Positions 53,656 to 62,611 of a stretch of 64,000 nucleotides of DNA are shown here, one piece after another (position 1 is the first letter of the stretch; every line of letters starts with the position of its first letter). The stretch comes from Brevibacterium senegalense (lineage in GTDB: Bacteria; Actinomycetota; Actinomycetes; Actinomycetales; Brevibacteriaceae). Under the pieces are notes generated by a model, which worked only from the letters and a program-made list of their open reading frames with translations, made no database searches and was not told the DNA's origin. Both the position numbers and the translations under genes were made by a program. The stretch spans positions 35,102 through 99,101 of the forward strand of contig NZ_HE978600.1 in NCBI RefSeq assembly GCF_000285835.1, in the 5' to 3' direction.

Positions 53656-55383
53656 CTAGACCGGTCGGGTCCGTTCCGCCCAGCGCACCCGCGCCGCCTC
53701 CGCCCCGCCCACCGGGGCGGACCAGGGCGCCGAGGCCGCCGCGAGTCGCACTCCGCCACCGGACAGCCACGCGTGGAGGGTGTCCGTCTCCTCATCCGAC
53801 GTGACCGGTGCGAGCGGATCGTGCGGCGCGACGAATTCCGCGGTCTGGAGCAGCGCGTCGATCGCCGGTCGCGGGTCCGCCCCGCACGGGCTGGTGCCGG
53901 CGGCCGCCAGCCGGCCCCACCGTACGACGGCCAGGTCCCAGCCGCCGTCCTCCCGCCGCTCCGCCGCGACCAGCTGGGCGATCGCCCGCAGTGCGGCACG
54001 GGAGTGCGCGCGTGCGGATGCGGACAGCACGGTCGTGACGGCGTCCCGCGTTTCGCCCGCTGCCTCGTACCTCTCCTGGGAGGCGAGTTCGCCGATCCGC
54101 CTCCGCGCTGCCGCGAGGAACGTCGCCGGAGCCCCGTCGTACAGCCGGCGCAGCGGATCGAGTCCCTGCGCGTACTCCTCCGGCTCCGTCTGCCCCGCGC
54201 AGGGCCCGTGGCAGCGTCCCACCTGCGCCGCCGCGCAGGGGGTGGCGCGCGCCGCGCGCGGTGATTGCGTGCACGTCTTGAGGGGGACGACCGTCTCCAG
54301 GAGGGCTTTCGCGTGACGGGCCGCGACCGCGGACCGGAACGGCCCCAGGATCCTCCCGCCCTCCACGCGCTCCCGTGTGAGCGTCCGGACCGCGGACAGG
54401 CGCGGGAAGTCCCCGCCGGTCTCCACCAGCCAGTGCCTCCGGTCCGGGTTCTTCGACCGGCGATTGTACGGCGGCTGCAGCTCCCCGATGAGGCGGATCT
54501 CGCGGATCCGTGCCTCCAGCACCGTCGCGCAGACGAGCGGTGACACCTCCTGCGCCGCCGTCACCATCTCCGTCATCCGCCTGCGCTGCTCGGACTCCGT
54601 GAAGTAGGACCGCACGCGGGAGGCCAGATCGCCGCTGGAGCCGATGTAGAGGACGCGGCGCGATCCGTCGAGGAAGGTGTAGACGCCGGGGGCGTGGGGG
54701 AGCCCCTTCGCCAGGTGCAGCTTGGTGCGCCGCTGCGTCCAGCCCCGGGTCCGGATCGTCGTGACGTCCTCGAGCGTCGTCGCGCCCGCGTTCCCCAGGA
54801 TCTCGAACAGCCCGTGCAGGACACCCACCGTGGCCCGCGCGTCCGACAGCGCGCGGTGGTCCGGCTGCACGTCCGTCCCGAAGTGGGTGGCGAGGGTGGC
54901 GAGCTTGTGGTTGCGCACCTCCGGGCGCGGCAGCGCCTTCCGCGCGAGCGCGACGGTGTCGAGCACCTGCGGAGCGGGCCACGGGTAGTCGAGGCGAGCG
55001 CAGGCCGCGCGCAGGAACCCCACGTCGAAGGGCGCGTTGTGCGCGACGAGGACCGCACCGCGCATGAACTCGAGGAACGCGGGCAGAACCGCTTCGATCC
55101 GGGGTGCGTCCGCGACCATGCTGTTCGTGATCCCCGTCAGCTGCGCGACGAAGGGGGAGATGACGGAGCCCACCGGGCGCACGAGCGACTGGAACTCGCC
55201 CAGCGTCTCACCGCCGCGCACGCGGACCGCCCCGATCTCCGTGATCGCGTTCTGCGTCGCGTGCGCCCCGGTCGTCTCCAGGTCCACCACAACGAAGTCG
55301 ACGGTGTGGAGCGGGGTCCCCAGGTCAGACAGGGACAGCTGCCCGCCGCGGGTGCGGGTGTGCGTGCGATCGAAGGACGGCAT
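53656..55383 (-). CDS. DEDDh exonuclease fused to GIY-YIG nuclease (UvrC/Cho-like)
   Basis: A 575-aa fusion. Residues 25-195 are a DnaQ-like 3'-5' exonuclease: VVVDLETTG (D34, E36), AHNAPFDVGFLRAA and DHRALSDARATVG (His/Asp). Residues 225-310 are a GIY-YIG nuclease: APGVYTFLDGSRRVLYIGSS, then Arg in LASRVRSYF and Glu in VLEARIREIRLI. Residues 371-395 hold C-x11-C-x7-C-x3-C, the exact spacing of the UvrC [4Fe-4S] motif. The C-terminal third is not the UvrC endonuclease. Homologues such as mycobacterial Rv2191 are known; a role in repair is likely. The start is placed at MPSFDRTH. Confidence 0.85.
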   Translation of the reverse strand: MPSFDRTHTRTRGGQLSLSDLGTPLHTVDFVVVDLETTGAHATQNAITEIGAVRVRGGETLGEFQSLVRPVGSVISPFVAQLTGITNSMVADAPRIEAVLPAFLEFMRGAVLVAHNAPFDVGFLRAACARLDYPWPAPQVLDTVALARKALPRPEVRNHKLATLATHFGTDVQPDHRALSDARATVGVLHGLFEILGNAGATTLEDVTTIRTRGWTQRRTKLHLAKGLPHAPGVYTFLDGSRRVLYIGSSGDLASRVRSYFTESEQRRRMTEMVTAAQEVSPLVCATVLEARIREIRLIGELQPPYNRRSKNPDRRHWLVETGGDFPRLSAVRTLTRERVEGGRILGPFRSAVAARHAKALLETVVPLKTCTQSPRAARATPCAAAQVGRCHGPCAGQTEPEEYAQGLDPLRRLYDGAPATFLAAARRRIGELASQERYEAAGETRDAVTTVLSASARAHSRAALRAIAQLVAAERREDGGWDLAVVRWGRLAAAGTSPCGADPRPAIDALLQTAEFVAPHDPLAPVTSDEETDTLHAWLSGGGVRLAAASAPWSAPVGGAEAARVRWAERTRPV

Positions 55384-55425
55384 GGGGGCCATCGTCGCAC
55401 GTGCCCCGGACACGGGCGCGGACGC

Positions 55426-55851
55426 TCAGACCTCGCGGCCGTCGGAGAACGGGTCGCGGCGCGCGGGCAGATGGGAGAAGAGGACCGCCGCCGAGGCCAC
55501 GGTCACCGTGACGGCGATGAGCACCGCCCAGCCCGGCACAGGCCGGAGGAAGACGGTCATGACGAGGACGGCGAGGAGGCCGCCCAGCGCACCGATGAGA
55601 CCCATGACGAGTGAGGGCGAGGACGTCCGCCACCCCACCGGGCCGGGATCCGGCGGCGTCCAGTCGTCCTCGAGGACATCGTCGATCTCCTCTGCGGACA
55701 CGTCCGGTGCGGTCGACGTGTGCCACTGGATGTTGTCGACGAACGAGGACCACGTGGCGTCATCGACCTGCTGGTCGTCCGGCAGCGACTCGTGCCGGTC
55801 CTCGGGCTCGTCCGGGTCGCGGTCCCGGGGGCCGGGCGGGTGCGCCGTCAT
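55426..55851 (-). CDS. Small two-helix membrane protein
   Basis: A 141-aa hypothetical. The acidic N-terminus (DPDEPEDRHESLPDDQQVDD, then ATWSSFVDNIQWHTSTAPDV, then SAEEIDDVLEDDWTPPDPGP) precedes two helices (SLVMGLIGALGGLLAVLVMT, GWAVLIAVTVTVASAAVLFS) and a short basic tail. I recall similar Asp/Glu-rich then two-helix proteins in Actinobacteria without a function. The ATG overlaps the stop of the hydrolase gene (ATGA), so translation is coupled. Confidence 0.75.
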   Translation of the reverse strand: MTAHPPGPRDRDPDEPEDRHESLPDDQQVDDATWSSFVDNIQWHTSTAPDVSAEEIDDVLEDDWTPPDPGPVGWRTSSPSLVMGLIGALGGLLAVLVMTVFLRPVPGWAVLIAVTVTVASAAVLFSHLPARRDPFSDGREV

Positions 55852-56618
55852 GCCCCGGCCTCCGCGGCCTCGGCGAGGGCCTCCCGGACCTGCTGCTCGA
55901 CGAGCGGGGCGTCCCAGTCGAGCGTCGCGACGTGCCGGCTGCGGCGCAGCGGGACGATCCGCGGCGCGCGGGGGAGTCCGCTGCGCAGCGCCCGCAGCGA
56001 TCGCGGGCCCACGACGCCGTCGCTGCCGGACACGCAGACGGTCACGGGGGCGTCGACGCACCACAGGCGCTGCCGCAGCCCGCGCAGGCCCGCGTGCAGG
56101 CTCGCGACGGCGCGCACGGGGGTGCGGTCCGTCGCCTCCTCCTGGGCTCCGGGCTTCGCGATGTCCCCGCCGATCGACGCGACGGTGGGGACGAACGGCC
56201 AGAGGGCGGGCAGGAGCGGTGCGACGGGGGAGTCGACGTAGAGCGCGGGGTTGATGCACACGACACCGGCCGGGTTGCGCTGTGCGGCGACCTCGAGGGA
56301 CAGCGCGCCGCCCATCGACAGGCCCGCGACCACGACGGAGGGATGCGCGGCGGCGAGCCGGTCGTACTCCGCCAGTGCGGCACCGCTCCAATCGGCCCAA
56401 CCGGTGCGGCGGAGCCGGCGCCACGAGCCGCCGTGCCCGGGCAGCAGCGGGACGCTCACGGATCCGCCGGTGTCGACGAGGCCGCGGGCCAGCGGCAGCA
56501 TCGACGAGGGGAAGCCGGTGAAGCCGTGGAGGAGGAGCAGTGCCGGGCGATCGGGAGCCCCGGCGTGCGCCCATGCCTCGGGCGGGGAGGAGGTGCTGGG
56601 AGTGACCGACGACGTCAT
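55848..56618 (-). CDS. Alpha/beta hydrolase (carboxylesterase-like)
   Basis: A 256-aa serine hydrolase with an oxyanion/HG region RPALLLLHGFTGFPSSMLPL, nucleophile elbow VVVAGLSMGGALSLEVAA (Ser about 107), Asp probably in VTVCVSGSDGVVGP and catalytic His in LRRSRHVATLDWD. The sequence pattern matches monoacylglycerol lipase/carboxylesterase Est30-type enzymes; the substrate is unknown. The ATG at 56618 is chosen (MTSSVTPSTSS); an in-frame Ala-rich extension upstream is unlikely. Divergent from the PlsC gene. Confidence 0.85.
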   Translation of the reverse strand: MTSSVTPSTSSPPEAWAHAGAPDRPALLLLHGFTGFPSSMLPLARGLVDTGGSVSVPLLPGHGGSWRRLRRTGWADWSGAALAEYDRLAAAHPSVVVAGLSMGGALSLEVAAQRNPAGVVCINPALYVDSPVAPLLPALWPFVPTVASIGGDIAKPGAQEEATDRTPVRAVASLHAGLRGLRQRLWCVDAPVTVCVSGSDGVVGPRSLRALRSGLPRAPRIVPLRRSRHVATLDWDAPLVEQQVREALAEAAEAGA

Positions 56619-56719
56619 GGTGCCAGCATCCCACACGGGTGCGGCGGACCCGGCGGCGGAGCGCATAGAGTGAGGGGGTCACGGAAGGCTGCTGATCACG
56701 AATCGGAAGCGGGTCACAG

Positions 56720-57433
56720 GTGTTCTACTGGTTCCTCAAGCGCGTCCTCGTCGGTCCGGCGCTGCGCGTGCTCTTCCGCCCGTGGACGCGCGGACTGGAG
56801 AACGTGCCGACGGAGGGCGGCGCGATCATCGCCGCGAACCACCTGTCCTTCATCGACTCGATCTTCGTCCCGCTGGCGGTCCCGCGGCCGGTCGTCTACC
56901 TCGCGAAGCACGAGTACTTCACGAAGCCGGGCCCGGTGGGCCGCGCGCAGCGCATGTTCTTCCAGATGACGAACCAGCTGCCCATGGACCGGTCCGGCGG
57001 ATCCGCCTCCGAGGGTGCGCTGCGGGCCGGACTGGACGTGCTGCGCGGCGGGAACCTGCTGGGGATCTACCCGGAGGGGACCCGCAGTCTGGACGGGCGA
57101 CTGCATCGGGGCCGGACCGGCGTGGCGCGCCTCGCCCTGGCCGCGGGCGTCCCCGTCATCCCCACGGCGCTCATCGGCACGGACGCAGTGCAGCCCAAGG
57201 GGCGCACGATCCCGCGGGTGCGGCGCGTGGGCGTGGTGTTCGGCGAGCCGATCGACGTGTCGCACCACACGGACGGCGAGGCCGACCGGCACGCGCTGCG
57301 GTCCGCGACGGACGAGATCATGTACGAGATCATGCGCCTGTCCGGCCAGGAGTACGTCGACACCTACACCGTGTCGCAGCGGCCCCGGCTGCTGACGGAG
57401 ACGGAGCCGGCGGGGGAGCAGAGCGGCGCGTGA
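56720..57433 (+). CDS. 1-acyl-glycerol-3-phosphate acyltransferase (PlsC-like)
   Basis: A 237-aa membrane-associated acyltransferase of phospholipid synthesis. It has the catalytic IIAANHLSFIDSIFVPLAV (N-H-x4-D), VVYLAKHEYFTKPGPVGRAQ, and the substrate-binding LLGIYPEGTRSLDGRLHRGR with F/Y-P-E-G-T-R. The tail after about residue 215 is unstructured. The start is the GTG at 56720 (FYWFLKRVLVG). A TAGAGT at about 56666 may be the -10, giving a 45-nt leader. Confidence 0.88.
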   Translation: MFYWFLKRVLVGPALRVLFRPWTRGLENVPTEGGAIIAANHLSFIDSIFVPLAVPRPVVYLAKHEYFTKPGPVGRAQRMFFQMTNQLPMDRSGGSASEGALRAGLDVLRGGNLLGIYPEGTRSLDGRLHRGRTGVARLALAAGVPVIPTALIGTDAVQPKGRTIPRVRRVGVVFGEPIDVSHHTDGEADRHALRSATDEIMYEIMRLSGQEYVDTYTVSQRPRLLTETEPAGEQSGA

Positions 57434-57461
57434 GCTGGGCGCACGTGCGTTCGATTCCTGC

Positions 57462-57489
57462 GATAACGGCGACACGCGGAATCGTTATC
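57462..57489. promoter_or_regulatory. Inverted repeat between the acyltransferase and MerR genes
   Basis: GATAACG (57462-57468) and CGTTATC (57483-57489), perfectly inverted, 14 bp apart. They lie about 80 bp upstream of TAGAAT (57570-57575), the best -10 for the MerR gene. Apart from these sites the 57434-57639 gap shows no gene. Confidence 0.4.
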
Positions 57490-57639
57490 CGGCGCGTGCG
57501 TGATCCGCGCAGCCGGACCCCCTAGCGTCGTGGTGTGCCATGACCCCGGCGCACGGGAGTGGTGCGGTGTAGAATCGACTGCACCAGACCACCGCCATGT
57601 GCGCCCTGCTTCCCCCAGGGGTGAGAAGGAGGAGTCGGT

Positions 57640-58218
57640 GTGAACCGCTCTGAATCTGAACACGTCCAGACGCCGCCGCTCTCGCGCGACGCGCAGGGAC
57701 TGCTCTTCGACGACGACATCCCGGAGCTCGACGACGAGGCCGGCTACCGCGGTCCCACCGTCTGCAAGGTCGTGGGCATCACGTACCGGCAGCTCGACTA
57801 CTGGGCGCGCACGTCGCTGGTCGTCCCCTCGATCCGCGCGGCGACGGGCTCCGGTTCGCAGCGCCTCTACAGCTTCCGCGACGTCCTGGTCGTCAAGATC
57901 GTCAAGCGCCTCCTCGACGCGGGTGTCTCCCTCCAGCAGATCCGCGTGGCCGTGGGCCACCTGCAGGATCAGGGTGTGGAGGAGCTCTCGCAGATCACCC
58001 TCATGAGCGACGGCTCGTCCGTGTTCGCCTGCATGTCCGCCAACGAGGTCATCGACCTGGTGCAGGGCGGACAGGGCGTGTTCGGCATCGCCGTGGGCCA
58101 CGTGTGGCGCGAGGTGCAGGGCACGCTGTCCGAGCTCCCCAGCGAGCGTCCCGCGGACGAGATCGAGCAGGTCGACGAGCTGGCGGCCCGTCGCGCGCAG
58201 CGCTCGGCCGCAGGATGA
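57640..58218 (+). CDS. MerR-family regulator, Rv1830-like
   Basis: A 192-aa regulator. The HTH reads YRGPTVCKVVGITYRQLDYW, then ARTSLVVPSIRAATGSGSQR, then LYSFRDVLVVKIVKRLLDAG, followed by the dimer helix VSLQQIRVAVGHLQDQGVEE and an effector region with SDGSSVFACMSANEVIDLVQ. This is the conserved actinobacterial type next to the GarA/FtsR locus in mycobacteria (Rv1830-like), without the metal cysteines of classic MerR. AAGGAGGAG lies 7 nt before the GTG. It probably has a housekeeping role in growth or division control; targets are unknown. Confidence 0.85.
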   Translation: MNRSESEHVQTPPLSRDAQGLLFDDDIPELDDEAGYRGPTVCKVVGITYRQLDYWARTSLVVPSIRAATGSGSQRLYSFRDVLVVKIVKRLLDAGVSLQQIRVAVGHLQDQGVEELSQITLMSDGSSVFACMSANEVIDLVQGGQGVFGIAVGHVWREVQGTLSELPSERPADEIEQVDELAARRAQRSAAG

Positions 58219-58261
58219 TGAACCACCCCCGGCCCGCCTCAGTGACGCGGTAGGACGGGGA

Positions 58262-58310
58262 CACGCAAGAGGGCGCCCAGCCGGGGAAGCGGTGGGCGGC
58301 CTCTCGTGTG
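58262..58310. terminator. Bidirectional hairpin between MerR and ParA genes
   Basis: Arms 58262-58279 and 58293-58310 pair over 18 positions with three mismatches (AAGAGG with CCTCTC and CGCCCA with TGGGCG as the strong blocks). It sits between convergent genes. Confidence 0.5.
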
Positions 58311-58410
58311 CTCGTGAGACTGCGGGGCGGGTGAGCCTGCAAGGCAGTCGATCGGTCGGGCTGTTGGCCGCGGTGGATCTGCGGCGGCGCGTCGACCCGG
58401 GCCTGTCAGG

Positions 58411-59508
58411 TCAGCGGCGGTCGCGCCTGCGCAGCCCCAGGGATCCGGGAGTCGTCCCCGGGGACGGAGTCCCGGCGGTCTGCTCCGTGGCGGTCTGCTC
58501 CGGGGCTGTCGGCTGGTCGCCGGTTCCCGCTGCCTGGGTGTCCGCGGACGATGCGCCTTCTGCGGCGGTGGGATCGTGCTGAGGTCCGGTGGAGGTCGAC
58601 CCCGTGGCGTCCTGGACAGCGGGCTCCTGCCTGGAATCCGTCTCCGGAGCCTGCCCCGCCTGCGGGGTGTCGGGCGAGGAGGCGTCGGCCGCGGCGCTGT
58701 CGGTCCGCTTCTGACCGCGGGTCCGGATCGTCGACGTGCGCAGTGCGCGGTCCAGGAGGGAGTCGAAGGCACCGGCGAGTTCGCTGGCGGACTGGCCCGG
58801 CCACGTGTGGATGGGGCGGGCGGAGCCCTGCGCCTGCTGGAGGACCGTGCGCTCCCCGATGGGCGGGGTGAGCACCAGGGGTCCGAACATCTCGCGCATC
58901 TCGTCGATGCGGAAGCCGTGCTCCCGGGACTTCGTCCGCACGCGGTTCGCGATGAGTCCCAGCGGCTGCAGGTCCGGCGCGCCGCGGCGGCGGAGCTCAG
59001 CGATCGCGCGCAGCGCGCGATCCGCGGCGGCGACGGAGAACAGTCCGGGTTCCGTCACGACCGCGACGCGCTGGCTGGCCAGCCAGGCGGCGCGGGTGAG
59101 CCCGTTCATGGACGGCGGGCAGTCGATGATGACGAGTCGGTAGTCGTCCTCGATGGTCGCCAGCGCGTCGCGCAGCCGGCGGAGGAAGCGCTCGGAGAGC
59201 GTGGGCCGGTCGAACTCCGCGGAGCGCGGACTGCCGGGGATCACGTCGAGCAGTCCCTTGGCGCTGCCCGACCAGCCGGACGGGACGATCGCCTGCTTGA
59301 CGATCTTCTGCTTGGGCGCCGAGAGCACGTCCGCGATGTCGAGCGGTGTGGTCACCGGGACATCCAGCCCGGTCGACGCGTCCGCCTGCGGATCCATGTC
59401 GATGACGAGCGTGGGGATCCCGCGGTTGTGGGCGGCGGAGGCGAGGCCGAGCGCGACCGAAGTCTTCCCGACTCCGCCCTTGAGGCTGGAAACGCTGATG
59501 ACGAGCAC
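58411..59508 (-). CDS. ParA/Soj-family ATPase with low-complexity tail
   Basis: A 365-aa protein. It has a deviant Walker A, SVSSLKGGVGKTSVALGLAS (about 5-24), motif A' VIDMDPQADASTGLD and Walker B LVIIDCPPSMNGLTRAAWLA. The ATPase domain ends near 255; the remaining 110 residues are Thr/Ser/Ala/Gln/Pro-rich low complexity ending in LGLRRRDRR. No ParB gene or parS site is adjacent, so it is an orphan ParA, possibly for positioning a protein cargo or cell-pole organisation rather than plasmid partition. Leaderless GTG: TACGGT (59516-59521) plus 7 nt. Confidence 0.85.
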   Translation of the reverse strand: MLVISVSSLKGGVGKTSVALGLASAAHNRGIPTLVIDMDPQADASTGLDVPVTTPLDIADVLSAPKQKIVKQAIVPSGWSGSAKGLLDVIPGSPRSAEFDRPTLSERFLRRLRDALATIEDDYRLVIIDCPPSMNGLTRAAWLASQRVAVVTEPGLFSVAAADRALRAIAELRRRGAPDLQPLGLIANRVRTKSREHGFRIDEMREMFGPLVLTPPIGERTVLQQAQGSARPIHTWPGQSASELAGAFDSLLDRALRTSTIRTRGQKRTDSAAADASSPDTPQAGQAPETDSRQEPAVQDATGSTSTGPQHDPTAAEGASSADTQAAGTGDQPTAPEQTATEQTAGTPSPGTTPGSLGLRRRDRR

Positions 59509-59569
59509 GTGAACTACCGTAACCGATCGGGGGCCGGTTTCCTGTGGGCAACCCGCCCGGAACCGTGTG

Positions 59570-62500
59570 TCACTGCGTGTCGTCGTCCGCTGTCCGCGCG
59601 CTGCGGATCGTGGCTCCCCGCGGTCCCGGCTCCACCGCGATGCGGGTGGGGATCGCCTGCTGCAGCTCCGAGACGTGGGAGATGATGCCGACCGTGCGTC
59701 CTCCGGTGCGCAGCCGGTCGAGGACGGCGAGGACGTCCCCCAGGGTGTCCGCGTCGAGTGTGCCGAATCCCTCGTCCAGGAATAGCGCGTCGAGGTCGAT
59801 GCCCCCCGTCTCGCCGCGGACCGTGTCCGCGAGTCCCAGCGCCAGCGCCAGGGCGGCCATGAAGCTCTCGCCGCCGGACAGGGTGCGCGGATCGCGCGCC
59901 TCGTCGGTGAACGTGTCGAGGATCCGCAGCCCCAGACCGGCGCGTCGTTCGCCCCGGCGCCTCTCCAGGTCGTGGAGGAGCCGGTAGCGACCCGCGGTCA
60001 TGTCGACGAGGCGGTCCGTCGCGTGCGCGGCGACCTCCTCGAAGAGGGCCGCGAGCGCGAACGAGGAGAGCGACATCCTGCTGGCGGCCTCGTTGCTGGT
60101 GCCCAGCACCAGCTCCGCCACGTCGATGTCGCGGGCGAGCTCGTCCTGCCGCTCCTCGTCCGCTCCCTGCTCCCTGCGGGCCCGGTCCAGGGCCGTGCCC
60201 GCCGTCGCGCTCCGGTCGCGGGCGAGCAGGGCCCGCTGCCGGGCACCGTCGGCCTGGGCGTGCAGGTCCGCCGCCCGCTCCTTGGCCCGTGCGGTCGCGT
60301 CCCGGAGCTCGTCGTGGGTGGCGGTGTCCGCGCGAGCCCGCCGGACCTGCTCCGCGTCCCGACGCAGCGCCAGCCGGGTCGCTTGCGCGCGATGGGCCTC
60401 CTGCTGCTCCTCCAACCGATCCAGTGGCAGGCGGGCCGCATCCTGGAGCGCGGGGACATCCGCGAATGCGGACTCCGCCAGCGCCGCGGTCAGCTCGTCC
60501 TCCCGTGCCCGCAGGTCCTGCTGCGCCGCCAGGGCGGCGTCCCGCGCCCGTGTCCAGGCGGTGTGCGCCGCGCGCAGCGCGGTGGCGGTCGCAGCCGCGG
60601 CCCGTGCCGCCCGGACGTCTGAGGGAGGTGCGAGGCCCACCCCCGCCAGAGCGGCCGGTGCGTCGTCCGCCTGGCTCTGGCGGGCCTCGGCGAGGGTGCT
60701 GCGGGCCGCGGTCGCGGCGGTGTCCGCCTGCGTGCGCGACTCGAGGAGCCGGGACTCCCCCGTTCGCGCCTGGGCGAGGCCGGACTCCAGCTCCTCCAGT
60801 CGCCGTTCGTCGCGAGTGAGGGTTTCGCGCAGTGCGCGCCGGCGCCGGACGGCGTCCTCCGCCGCCTGCAGCAGTCCGGGGAGGTCCGCACCGTCGTCGT
60901 CACCGGCGGCCTCCTGCGCCGCACGGAGCACCGCGGCGGCGGAATCGAGCCCCGCACGTGCCCCGGCCAGGGCCTCGCGCGCCCGGAGGTCCGCGGCCTC
61001 GGCCTCCTCGACCTCCTCCGGGGAGGGGCCGTCGGGAGTCGGACGTGCAGGGCGCGGATGCTCGCTCGATCCGCACACGGGACACGGCTGGTCCTGCTGG
61101 AGGTCCGCCGCCAGCCGGGCGGCCGCGTCCGCGCGGAGAGCCGTCCGCAGCGTCGTGAGGCTCTGTGCGGTGGTCTGCGCCGTCTGCGCATCGGACAGCA
61201 CGCGGGCGTCTGCCGCCTCGTGCTGCGTACGGGCCGTCTCCCGTTCCGTCAGCAACCGGCGACGCTCGCGCAGGGATTCCCGCTGCGCGGCAGCGTCGTG
61301 GAGCTCCTCCATCTCCTCCCGCTGCCGCCGGATCCGCTCCTTCAGAGCCGTCGCGTCGTCCTCCCGCCGCTGCTGCGCGGTCCGGGCGTCTTCGAGCGCC
61401 TGGCGGGCCGCGGCTGCGGCGTCCTGGGCCGTCCGCACCTCCTGTTCGAGGTCCGCGAGCCGGGAGAGCCGCTCGACCGACCGCTCCAGGTGCGCCACGA
61501 CGGCGGCCAGGTGCGCGTCCTCCAGCTCCTCCACCGCCAGCGCGGCTCCCGGGGGGAGCGCGGACTGCACGGCCGCGTACGCGGCCGCACGGTCCTCCTC
61601 ACGCTGTGCGGCCGCCTCCTGCGCGTGAGTGCGGGCGCGCAGCAGGTGGCGCAGTCCGTGCGCGGCCCGGGCACGGCGCACCTGTGCGTCCAGCTGCGCC
61701 CGGACGGGTGCGTCGCGCTCCCACGCATCCTGGTCTGCGAGGAGCGCAGTCAGCACGGCCCGGTCCTCACTGCGGGCCTCCCAGTCGCGCGCCGCGGTCG
61801 CCGCCTCGTCCGCGCGCTCCTCCCACAGCGCCTGCGTCGTATCCGCGACGGCGGCCCGCTCCTGCGCGCTCACCGCCGCCAGCCCCAGATGCGCGATCGT
61901 GTCCGCGATCGAGGGCCGGGCCGGTGCGTCCGGGAGTCTCTCCCACGCCGCCTGCGCCGCGGCCTCGAGGGCGAAGCGGCGCTGGTGCTCGCCCTCCTCC
62001 GTCGCCCGTCGCGCGTGCGTGGCCCGCTCGCCCAGCACGCGTTCGACAGCGCGGAAGTGCTGGGTCGCGAACAGCTTCTCCAGGATCGACTCCCGCTCCG
62101 CCGGATCCGCGTGCAGGAAGGCGGAGAAGTCGCCCTGCGGCAGGACGACGAGCTTCGTGAACTGCGCCGCCGTGAGGCCGATGACCACATCGAGGAACGC
62201 CTGCGTCTCCTGGGCCGTCCGTGCGATGCCCGCCCACTGCCCGTCGACCAGCTCCAGCAGCGCGACGGTGTGGTTCTGCGTTGTCATGCCGGTGCCGCGC
62301 TTGCGGGGGCGCTGGTACTGGGGCGAGCGCTCGATGCGGAACCGGCGGTCGCCCACGGAGAACTCGAGCTCGACCCGGGTGGGGTCGCCCGGCGCGGTCA
62401 GGTGCGAGCGCAGATCCGCCGCCGAGCCCCGGGGCCCCGGCACCGTGTTGAAGAGGGCGAAGCACAGTCCGTCGAGGATCGTCGTCTTCCCGGCTCCTGT

Positions 62501-62608
62501 CGGACCGGTGATGAGGAAGATCCCGTCACGGGCGACGGCATCGAAGTCGACCGTCTGCCGGTCACGGAACGGTCCGAAGCCCTCGAGGACGAGGCGATGG
62601 GGACGCAT
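59570..62608 (-). CDS. sbcC: Exonuclease subunit SbcC
   Basis: A 1012-aa SMC-like ATPase of the SbcCD (Mre11-Rad50 type) nuclease that cleaves hairpins and blocked ends. Walker A GPTGAGKTT (residues 35-43), Q-loop VVLPQGDFSAFLHADPAERE (about 155), two long Ala/Arg/Glu coiled coils, and a zinc hook CPVCGSSEHPRPARP at about 508. The C-terminal signature is TLSGGESFMAALALALG (about 905) and Walker B LDALFLDEGFGTLD (about 943). It starts 3 nt after the sbcD stop, on the same strand. Confidence 0.96.
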   Translation of the reverse strand: MRPHRLVLEGFGPFRDRQTVDFDAVARDGIFLITGPTGAGKTTILDGLCFALFNTVPGPRGSAADLRSHLTAPGDPTRVELEFSVGDRRFRIERSPQYQRPRKRGTGMTTQNHTVALLELVDGQWAGIARTAQETQAFLDVVIGLTAAQFTKLVVLPQGDFSAFLHADPAERESILEKLFATQHFRAVERVLGERATHARRATEEGEHQRRFALEAAAQAAWERLPDAPARPSIADTIAHLGLAAVSAQERAAVADTTQALWEERADEAATAARDWEARSEDRAVLTALLADQDAWERDAPVRAQLDAQVRRARAAHGLRHLLRARTHAQEAAAQREEDRAAAYAAVQSALPPGAALAVEELEDAHLAAVVAHLERSVERLSRLADLEQEVRTAQDAAAAARQALEDARTAQQRREDDATALKERIRRQREEMEELHDAAAQRESLRERRRLLTERETARTQHEAADARVLSDAQTAQTTAQSLTTLRTALRADAAARLAADLQQDQPCPVCGSSEHPRPARPTPDGPSPEEVEEAEAADLRAREALAGARAGLDSAAAVLRAAQEAAGDDDGADLPGLLQAAEDAVRRRRALRETLTRDERRLEELESGLAQARTGESRLLESRTQADTAATAARSTLAEARQSQADDAPAALAGVGLAPPSDVRAARAAAATATALRAAHTAWTRARDAALAAQQDLRAREDELTAALAESAFADVPALQDAARLPLDRLEEQQEAHRAQATRLALRRDAEQVRRARADTATHDELRDATARAKERAADLHAQADGARQRALLARDRSATAGTALDRARREQGADEERQDELARDIDVAELVLGTSNEAASRMSLSSFALAALFEEVAAHATDRLVDMTAGRYRLLHDLERRRGERRAGLGLRILDTFTDEARDPRTLSGGESFMAALALALGLADTVRGETGGIDLDALFLDEGFGTLDADTLGDVLAVLDRLRTGGRTVGIISHVSELQQAIPTRIAVEPGPRGATIRSARTADDDTQ

Positions 62609-62611
62609 GCC

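Noticed and set aside
57440..57470. tRNA-like TTCGATTCC stretch
   Set aside because: The bases on both sides do not form a T-stem and no acceptor, D or anticodon arms can be drawn.
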